The notes under the pieces are model-generated. The model saw only the letters and a program-made list of their open reading frames with translations, made no database searches and had not been told where the DNA came from. DNA of 17,165 bases. Origin: Bacillota bacterium (GTDB taxonomy: Bacteria > Bacillota > Clostridia > Acetivibrionales > DSM-1351). Location of the stretch: the NCBI GenBank assembly GCA_023415305.1, contig JAEZKZ010000037.1, positions 1-17,165 on the forward strand. The letters run 5' to 3'. Every line of letters begins with the position of its first letter. Within the stretch, counting starts at the first letter, position 1. This document shows, one piece after another, positions 11,954 to 17,165 of this stretch. The position numbers were made by a program, and so were the translations under genes.

Positions 11954-12325
11954 ATGACACCGGAAGATATTTTTACACAATCAATAGCAGTAATAGACGA
12001 AATGTCTGATACAGGAACAGTAAATAATAATCAAGTTAAAGAATACAGAAACAAAACATTACCATTGCTAAATGCATGGCATAATATAATGGTCCCAATA
12101 GAGAATATAACAGAACCAATTCCAATTACATCATTTACACAGACATTGCAGGAGAGCGATATAGGATGTACGGCTGGCGTGTATTTTCTTGCAAATCATT
12201 TTGCGCAATCAGATCAAAATACTGATTTGGCAAATTTCTGTGATCAGATGTTTAATAGCATAAAAAAATCAGCACATAAACCTATTCAATCTGAAGATAT
12301 AACAGATGTTTATGGTATCACATAA
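11954..12325 (+). CDS. Putative head-tail connector/adaptor protein
   Basis: A 123-residue mostly helical protein from ATG 11954 after GGTGGTGAT. It starts MTPEDIFTQSIAVIDEMSDTG, continues with a helical KEYRNKTLPLLNAWHNIM, and has a QESDIGCTAGVYFLANHFAQSD core. Size, helix content and position between the capsid unit and the tail hub match the adaptor that attaches below the portal in tailed phages. The call rests mostly on position and general character; I recognise no defining motif. It is the first gene after a strong terminator, and I see no clear promoter in front of it. Confidence 0.6.
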   Translation: MTPEDIFTQSIAVIDEMSDTGTVNNNQVKEYRNKTLPLLNAWHNIMVPIENITEPIPITSFTQTLQESDIGCTAGVYFLANHFAQSDQNTDLANFCDQMFNSIKKSAHKPIQSEDITDVYGIT

Positions 12326-12336
12326 GGGGTGGTAAA

Positions 12337-14118
12337 ATGGCAGCAGTACAACCCTATTCAATAGAGAAGTTTCTCGGAGTAAATAAGTCTGTTACTGAAA
12401 CACTCCTACAGCTTGGCGAAGCATCTAAAATGTCAAACTTCATCATAACAGACGACTTCAAACTTCAAAAGATGTTTGGTTACTCACGAATGTTTGAACC
12501 GCTAAACCACCGAATAAACGGTATGTGGTGCGGTACATTAAACGGAACTGAACATATGATATTTGCCTGTAACGGGCATATATATGAGCATAATACAACC
12601 ACTCATGTTAATACAGACTTAGGAACAGTAGCCGATTCATACCCGACTACTTTTTTTGTGTCCAATAATAACGTGTATATCCTTGACGGCACAGACTACT
12701 ATTCTTGGAGTGGTACAGGCTCAATAGCTGTAGTACCTGGATATGTACCAACAGTTTACACAGCAGCACCACCAACAGGCGGCGGTACAATGCTTGAAGC
12801 TATCAACTATTTGAATGGCACAAAAGCAATGAAGTTTTCCGCTACTGGCAGCGAAACAGTATATCAGCTGTTAGAATACTCAATAACCTCGGTTGATTCT
12901 GTAATGGTTAACGGAGTAACTAAGGTTAAAAATACCGATTATACAGTAAACCTTACAAATGGCACAGTAACATTTGTCACAGCTCCGGCAACAGGCGTAA
13001 ACAATGTTGTTATTCAGTGGACTAAAGCAACAGCAGGAGACAGAGAGAGCATAACAAAATGTCGTTATTACGGTGGCGTTTATTACGCCAGATATTGGCT
13101 ATATGGTAACTCAGATCATAAGAATACACGTTATTGTTCGGGAGTAACATTAGCTGGCGTATCTGATCCGACATTCTGGCCTAAGTTTGCAGATAGTGAT
13201 GTAGGTGAGTATGAAATAACAGACATGTGTACTCAGTACGACAAGCAGCTTATATTTACTTCCGGCGATTCAGAGGCTTCTGCATGGTATTCAGAAGAAG
13301 AAGACTACGTAGACCCATCTACAGGTGCAGTAACAGCAATGTTCCCAGTTAAGCCTATGTCAAGTAAGGTAGGTAATATAGCCAAAGGTCAGACACAGAT
13401 AATAGTAAATTATCCTTTTACATTATGGAAGGGTGTTTACAAGTGGGAATCAACGTATATTGCAAATGAAAAGAACGCCACATGGATGAGCCAAAGAGTT
13501 CAAAATGACCTTGATACTGTTGATTTATCAAAAGCTATTACAGTGGATTGGTTTGATAAAGGTCAGTATTGGCTTTGCGTAGGCTCAAAAGTATGGGTAT
13601 ACAACTATCGTACCGATACATGGCACATACTTGACTTACCACATACACCGACTTGTTTCGTTATAAAAGATAGGCAAATGTGTTTTGGCACTGAAAACGG
13701 TACAATAATGAGTTTTAGCGAAAGCATAGGTACATATGACGGAGAATTAATTAATGCAATATGGGAAATGGGATATTTTAATTTTGGAGTTGAGTGGTTA
13801 AGAAAGTTTATTCAAAGACTTTATATTTCAATACTTCCATTAACCAAAACACATATAGACTTTACTTATGAGACAGACCGCAGCACAGTGTCAGACCTTT
13901 ATACAGCCGAATATAGATTAAGCGGTTTTGATACTTGGGATTTCTCAGACTTTTCATTTGAAACAAACTATAGCCCACAACCTTTCAAGTTTAAGATAAG
14001 AGCCAAGAAAATAGATTATTTCAAACTTAAAATATCAAACAATGGTTTAGATGGTGCTGTGGTACTATCAATTACACTTCCTACTCGTACTGGTGGAGAA
14101 GTAAAAAATAGGAGTTGA
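12337..14118 (+). CDS. P22 gp10-like tail hub/stabilization protein
   Basis: A 593-residue beta-rich protein from ATG 12337 after AAGGGGTGGT. The N-terminus (IEKFLGVNKSVTETLLQLGEASKMSNFIITDDF) followed by repeated strand motifs (GTLNGTEHMIFACNGHIYEHN, TTFFVSNNNVYILDGTDYYSWSG, LIFTSGDSEASAWYSE, YWLCVGSKVWVYNYRTDTWHILDLP, MCFGTENGTIMSF) looks like a beta-propeller. This is the architecture of gp10-type proteins that plug and stabilise the short tail of P22-like phages. Residues about 148-232 form an apparent inserted beta-sandwich domain (SVDSVMVNGVTKVKNTDY...GTVTFVTAP). Position directly after the connector fits. It could also be another hub family; propeller-like repeats are the main evidence. 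Confidence 0.65.
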   Translation: MAAVQPYSIEKFLGVNKSVTETLLQLGEASKMSNFIITDDFKLQKMFGYSRMFEPLNHRINGMWCGTLNGTEHMIFACNGHIYEHNTTTHVNTDLGTVADSYPTTFFVSNNNVYILDGTDYYSWSGTGSIAVVPGYVPTVYTAAPPTGGGTMLEAINYLNGTKAMKFSATGSETVYQLLEYSITSVDSVMVNGVTKVKNTDYTVNLTNGTVTFVTAPATGVNNVVIQWTKATAGDRESITKCRYYGGVYYARYWLYGNSDHKNTRYCSGVTLAGVSDPTFWPKFADSDVGEYEITDMCTQYDKQLIFTSGDSEASAWYSEEEDYVDPSTGAVTAMFPVKPMSSKVGNIAKGQTQIIVNYPFTLWKGVYKWESTYIANEKNATWMSQRVQNDLDTVDLSKAITVDWFDKGQYWLCVGSKVWVYNYRTDTWHILDLPHTPTCFVIKDRQMCFGTENGTIMSFSESIGTYDGELINAIWEMGYFNFGVEWLRKFIQRLYISILPLTKTHIDFTYETDRSTVSDLYTAEYRLSGFDTWDFSDFSFETNYSPQPFKFKIRAKKIDYFKLKISNNGLDGAVVLSITLPTRTGGEVKNRS

Positions 14119-14122
14119 TAAA

Positions 14123-14386
14123 ATGCAGACATATGACGGTAATGTTGAAATAATAACTAACATAGGCACATCGCCAGATGAAAGAGGACTAACAACAGAC
14201 CAGTTTAAAGCTAAATTTGACGAAGGGTTAAAGAGTTTTGTTGAATGGTTCAATAATACACATAAAACCGAATTTGAAGCAATTTCTACAAGTGTAAATA
14301 ATTCAGTAACATCAATAACAAATTTACAGAAATCTGTAGAAGATATTAAATTTTTATCATTAAGGGGAGTGAGATATAATGGCTAA
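14123..14386 (+). CDS. Small virion-associated protein with helical C-terminus
   Basis: An 87-residue protein from ATG 14123 after AGGAGTTGAT. It begins MQTYDGNVEIITNIGTSPDERGLTTDQFKAKFDEG, followed by KSFVEWFNNTHKTEF and a heptad-like helix (ISTSVNNSVTSITNLQKSVEDI). I recall the TSPDERGL-TTDQFKAKFDEG segment from the N-terminal parts of longer fibre-like proteins in Firmicutes phages. Here it is a free-standing short protein, so it may be a trimerising adaptor or a shortened fibre. It ends overlapping the next gene by 8 bases. Confidence 0.65.
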   Translation: MQTYDGNVEIITNIGTSPDERGLTTDQFKAKFDEGLKSFVEWFNNTHKTEFEAISTSVNNSVTSITNLQKSVEDIKFLSLRGVRYNG

Positions 14387-14699
14387 AACTAATTCGGATC
14401 AGGTTTACAATGGAACGCTAACAACAACAGAAACAACGGTTGCAACTATAGCAGCAAATACTACTTTTTTGTTAAAAGGTATAATAATATCCAATGCAAA
14501 CGCCGCAGATAAGTACGCCATTGTTAAAATTGACGATAAAAGAATAGTATCTTCAAAACCAGTGCCAACAAAAAATTCTATAGTTCTCAATTTTGAAGGT
14601 GGCGTTCCTGTATTAACAGGTAAAACAATAAAAGTAACAGGCGAAGTCGCAACAGATATGGATTATTATATATGGGGAGTAAATGAGGTGACAGCATGA
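14379..14699 (+). CDS. Small beta-rich virion protein, possibly appendage or decoration
   Basis: A 106-residue protein from ATG 14379 with AAGGGGAGTGAG. Almost all of it consists of alternating beta strands (VYNGTLTTTETTVATIAANTTFLLKGIIISN, KYAIVKIDDKRIVSSKP, TIKVTGEVATDMDYYIWGVNE), as in small jelly-roll or immunoglobulin-like domains in tail appendages. There is no Cys and no signal peptide. It sits between the coiled-coil small protein and another beta protein in a tail cluster. Specific function is not known; virion location is inferred from context. Its stop overlaps the next start by 4 bases (ATGA). Confidence 0.6.
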   Translation: MAKTNSDQVYNGTLTTTETTVATIAANTTFLLKGIIISNANAADKYAIVKIDDKRIVSSKPVPTKNSIVLNFEGGVPVLTGKTIKVTGEVATDMDYYIWGVNEVTA

Positions 14700-15070
14700 G
14701 CCTTATAAAAACTCTTGATGATTACAAACTAGACAATAACGCACAATCAGTAGCAGGTGTACAGTACAGAACAGGAACTGTCACGGCGGTAACGGGGACA
14801 ACTAATTTTACAAGAGATGATGGAAGTACTGTATCGTTGAATTACATATCGGTTTCTGGATTAACATTTTTACCAAATACAATAATAATTAGAGATGGTC
14901 AAGGACGATTGACATGCTATTCAATAAATGCACTTACTGCTAATGGTTCAAAAGTATTTAGTACATCAGAAAATAAATTTTATAAAGGTGGGTACACTGC
15001 AACAAGTACATCATTTTTTATGCCAGTTCCTTCTCCATCAGTTACATATACTTATGAAATTTACGGATAA
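14696..15070 (+). CDS. Beta-rich virion protein, unknown role
   Basis: A 124-residue protein from ATG 14696, overlapping the previous stop and preceded by GAGGTGACAGC. Strands with Thr/Ser/Gly-rich turns dominate (GTVTAVTGTTNFTRDDGSTVSL, SVSGLTFLPNTIIIRDGQGRLTCYS, YKGGYTATSTSFFMPVPSPSVTYTYEIYG). This suggests a small receptor-facing or appendage domain; I do not recognise a family. It is the last gene of this tail subcluster before an independent promoter and the secreted protease gene. Confidence 0.6.
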   Translation: MSLIKTLDDYKLDNNAQSVAGVQYRTGTVTAVTGTTNFTRDDGSTVSLNYISVSGLTFLPNTIIIRDGQGRLTCYSINALTANGSKVFSTSENKFYKGGYTATSTSFFMPVPSPSVTYTYEIYG

Positions 15071-15091
15071 CTTATATTCTATTCCCAACTA

Positions 15092-15107
15092 TGGTATAAT
15101 ATGATTA
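15092..15107 (+). promoter_or_regulatory. Extended -10 promoter for the protease gene
   Basis: TGGTATAAT (15092-15100) combines a perfect TATAAT with the extended -10 TGn. A -35 match is weak (TTATAT at 15072-15077 with a 17-base spacer), which extended -10 promoters tolerate. A start near 15107 would leave a leader of about 14 bases with GAGGTGAT (15110-15117) before ATG 15121. Confidence 0.6.
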
Positions 15108-15120
15108 ACGAGGTGATATT

Positions 15121-15846
15121 ATGCGTAACAAAATTATAACCTTACTAGTCATATTATCCATATTTATAATGCCATCTACGGCAAGTAGTACACTAACAGC
15201 AACGCCAGCTAATACGCAGTTATCTATTAATGGACAGGCTGTACAAGGCGTATATATAAACGATAAATTATACTTACCTGCTAGAGATACATTTGAAAAA
15301 GCTGGATGGGTTGTAGACTATAAAACAGGTAAAACAGATATATATACACCAGAATATAAGCTGTCACCGTATTGCGTGTACATAGAATCAAGTCACGGAA
15401 CAGGCTCAGGCGTGTTAGTTAATGGAAAGATACTTACTGCTTACCATGTTGTAAACAATAGCCCTACACTTAAAATAATGGACTACCAGCAGCTATCACA
15501 TACAGCTAAGTTATTGAAGTATGACGAATCTCTCGATATAGCTTTACTGAGTACGGATATGACAGGTGGAGTTGAAATAGGCGATAGTAACATTCCCAAT
15601 TATACATATGTAGATTTAATAACTTGCCCTAAAGGAGTTTTAAACGTATACGATAAAGGAAAATTTATGTGGATTTCGGAAGGAGAAACACTAATGCCAA
15701 TACGAAGCACAAAAATTTATCCCGGTTCATCAGGTGGAGCGGTATTTTACCAAAACAAACTCATTGGGATAATACAAAAAGGTGATGATGGGCTTTTTGG
15801 AGGTTTTGCAATGCCGATTAACAAAATTAAAGATTTTCTAAAGTAA
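15121..15846 (+). CDS. Secreted trypsin/HtrA-like serine protease with copper-amine-oxidase-like N-domain
   Basis: A 241-residue protein starting with a typical signal peptide: basic RNK, hydrophobic IITLLVILSIFIM, likely cleavage after MPSTAS (about residue 22). Residues about 32-77 (TQLSINGQAVQGVYINDKLYLPARDTFEKAGWVVDY) match the copper amine oxidase N-terminal domain fold found on many secreted clostridial proteins. The rest is a trypsin-like peptidase: GTGSGVLVNGKILTAYHVV (His109), DESLDIALLS (Asp139), YPGSSGGAVF (Ser204) and LIGIIQKG. The full catalytic triad is present, so the enzyme should be active outside the membrane or in the cell wall. It has its own promoter and terminator and splits the tail cluster, which suggests an accessory gene expressed in lysogens. 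A virion-processing role is less likely given the signal peptide. Confidence 0.85.
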   Translation: MRNKIITLLVILSIFIMPSTASSTLTATPANTQLSINGQAVQGVYINDKLYLPARDTFEKAGWVVDYKTGKTDIYTPEYKLSPYCVYIESSHGTGSGVLVNGKILTAYHVVNNSPTLKIMDYQQLSHTAKLLKYDESLDIALLSTDMTGGVEIGDSNIPNYTYVDLITCPKGVLNVYDKGKFMWISEGETLMPIRSTKIYPGSSGGAVFYQNKLIGIIQKGDDGLFGGFAMPINKIKDFLK

Positions 15847-15860
15847 AACTTAATAGATTT

Positions 15861-15890
15861 AGCACTCTTGAAAACAAGGGTGCTTTTTTT
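15861..15890 (+). terminator. Intrinsic terminator after the protease gene
   Basis: AGCACTCTTG (15861-15870), AAAA loop, CAAGGGTGCT (15875-15884): 10 pairs with one T-G, then TTTTTTT. It is the longest terminator stem in the window and shares its outer arms with the terminator at 10015. Confidence 0.85.
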
Positions 15891-15922
15891 ATGCCCATTT
15901 TTAAACAAAGGAGTTGATTTTA

Positions 15923-17131
15923 TTGGCTAACAGTTCATATTTAGACAGAGTTAACCAAGTCGAAAACAGCGAAGAAATGAAAACGATCCACGACATGTAT
16001 AAAAATACAACTGATAATGGTTTAAGACAAGACCTGCGCAACAACGCCGAAAGGTTGAGGAATAATGCCGGATACATGTCTGATGCAACAGGTACAAATT
16101 TTACAGCTTTGCCTGGTGATTCAAGGAATACAGAAAATCCTATAACACCAGAAGAAGATCCAACAAAGAAAATGATGGATGAATTAATGGCAGCAAAAAG
16201 GCAGAGAACATATGCACTACTTGATCAACAGTTAGCAAGTGGTAATAGTGCATTAGACCAGGAACAATCAACAATAGCACCAACATATTATGGTAAACGT
16301 AATCAGGCGGCCGGACAATCAGACTTGGCGGCCTTAAATTTTGCTCAAAGAGCAGCAGCAAGAGGTATAAAAGGAAATGGCGGAACTATGCCGGAAATAT
16401 ACCGTAACGCAGCTTTACAGGGACAAATTGGCGCATTAGACCAGCAAGAGGCATCAGCTAATGCAGATATAGCGCGTAGGCGTACTGGATTGGTAGATGC
16501 ATACAATGCAAATAAACTTGCAGCAGATGCAGATATAGAAGAACAAGGATTACAGAATTACCTTAATCAGATGAATGCTAACCGTCAGTATGACTTAGCA
16601 TTAGGACAGCAGACAGGCACTATAAACGGTCAGGACACACTTGAAAAACAGCAATTTGATTATAACAAGAGCTCAACTAATCCTACTGTATATGCTCAGA
16701 TATTGTCTAATAAAAAGCAGGAATTGGAGAATAAGGCGCAGGAAATACAAAATTCTTACTTGCCGGAAACTCTAAAGCTACAGGCTCAGAGGTTAGCACA
16801 GCAAGTACAGGCTGGATCACTTGATTACGATACAGCATTAGCACAGCTTAACAAAATAAGGTCAAGCGGTTCATCGGGAAGTACTGCTAAATATGATACC
16901 AACAAAAATTTTAATGCTGACGATTACGCCAAGTATATTGAATCGGTATACTATCAGCCGGAACAGATAGGAACTGATGCAAACGGAAGCCCTAAGTATT
17001 CCAGTAGGCTTGTTGTATCAGCACAGGGCAAACGTGACATAGCTTCATATTTGGCTAATTTGTATCAGCAAGGCGTAGATGCTGACATTGTTAATTCATT
17101 GGCTGCCAAGTATAATATTTCACTTCAATAG
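15923..17131 (+). CDS. Putative internal virion/ejection protein, coiled-coil (TTG start)
   Basis: A 402-residue Gln/Ala/Asn-rich, helical protein. The start is TTG 15923, with AAAGGAG at 15907-15913 about 9 bases upstream, giving MANSSYLDRVNQVENSEEM; an in-frame TTG at 15914 lies too close to that site. Residues about 14-60 (EEMKTIHDMYKNT...LRNNAERLRNNAGYMSDATGTNFTAL) resemble the N-terminal motif of internal virion proteins of short-tailed phages. Long low-complexity helices follow (QLASGNSALDQEQSTIAP, AALQGQIGALDQQEASANADI, LEKQQFDYNK, LKLQAQRLAQQVQAG), ending with a more folded C-terminal region (YAKYIESVYYQPEQIG). Such proteins are injected with the DNA. The role is inferred from composition and position after the tail hub. 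Confidence 0.6.
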   Translation: MANSSYLDRVNQVENSEEMKTIHDMYKNTTDNGLRQDLRNNAERLRNNAGYMSDATGTNFTALPGDSRNTENPITPEEDPTKKMMDELMAAKRQRTYALLDQQLASGNSALDQEQSTIAPTYYGKRNQAAGQSDLAALNFAQRAAARGIKGNGGTMPEIYRNAALQGQIGALDQQEASANADIARRRTGLVDAYNANKLAADADIEEQGLQNYLNQMNANRQYDLALGQQTGTINGQDTLEKQQFDYNKSSTNPTVYAQILSNKKQELENKAQEIQNSYLPETLKLQAQRLAQQVQAGSLDYDTALAQLNKIRSSGSSGSTAKYDTNKNFNADDYAKYIESVYYQPEQIGTDANGSPKYSSRLVVSAQGKRDIASYLANLYQQGVDADIVNSLAAKYNISLQ

Positions 17132-17142
17132 GGGTGGTATAA

Positions 17143-17165
17143 ATGAGTTTTACTGATGAACTTAA
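17143..17165 (+). CDS. Start of a next gene, truncated by the window end
   Basis: ATG 17143, preceded by GGGGTGGT, opens a frame starting MSFTDEL that runs off the end. Position right after the coiled-coil protein suggests a second internal/ejection or tail-related protein; the seven visible residues show nothing more. Confidence 0.6.

Noticed and set aside
1..17165. tRNA genes, CRISPR arrays, insertion sequences, attachment sites
   Set aside because: No cloverleaf-like sequences, spaced repeats, transposase frames or integrase were seen; a packaging (cos/pac) site cannot be identified by eye.

Overview
The window is a stretch of a tailed bacteriophage or prophage of a low-GC Gram-positive bacterium, most likely a clostridial (Clostridia-type Firmicutes) host. 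The evidence is the AT-rich sequence, heavy use of ATA for isoleucine, strong AAGGAGG/GAGGTGAT ribosome binding sites before nearly every gene, and Firmicutes-phage protein families such as an ArpU/RinA-like late regulator, a PBSX-type terminase and DUF1660-like zinc proteins. All genes I accept are on the + strand, are tightly packed and often overlap by a few bases. I see no tRNA, rRNA, CRISPR array, insertion sequence or integrase.

Layout. (1) Positions 2-2775 hold the end of an early/recombination module: the 3' part of an HNH-like nuclease gene, a RuvC-like resolvase, a NinB-like recombination protein, two Cys-containing unknown proteins, and an ArpU-like regulator with a sigma-70-region-4-type helix-turn-helix. 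(2) Positions 2744-2905 look like a control region. Two perfect 10-bp tandem repeats lie inside the 3' end of the regulator gene and abut a TATAAT whose TAA is the gene's stop codon. An intrinsic terminator-like hairpin follows within about 50 nt. (3) Positions 2906-5412 hold accessory genes: a metallophosphoesterase with two N-terminal helix-turn-helix units, several very small proteins, a DUF3606 protein whose ribosome binding site lies in a hairpin, and a relic of a terminase small-subunit start. (4) Positions 5384-9824 are packaging: TerS, TerL, four small genes (two of them membrane proteins), and a large portal protein. (5) Positions 9769-12325 are head formation: scaffold, major capsid protein, small companion proteins and a connector candidate, punctuated by three intrinsic terminators. 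(6) Positions 12337-17165 are tail and entry: a P22 gp10-like tail hub, three small virion proteins, and a coiled-coil internal/ejection-type protein. A second such gene probably begins at 17143. No tape-measure gene or tail-tube gene appears after the head genes, so the virion is probably short-tailed.

The most striking item is a self-contained transcription unit at 15092-15890, between tail genes. It has an extended -10 promoter, a secreted trypsin/HtrA-type serine protease with a signal peptide and a copper-amine-oxidase-like N-terminal domain, and its own terminator. This is the architecture of a lysogenic-conversion moron. A second accessory candidate is the DUF3606 gene at 4550-4726. 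Function calls rest on reading the protein sequences by eye; no database search was possible.
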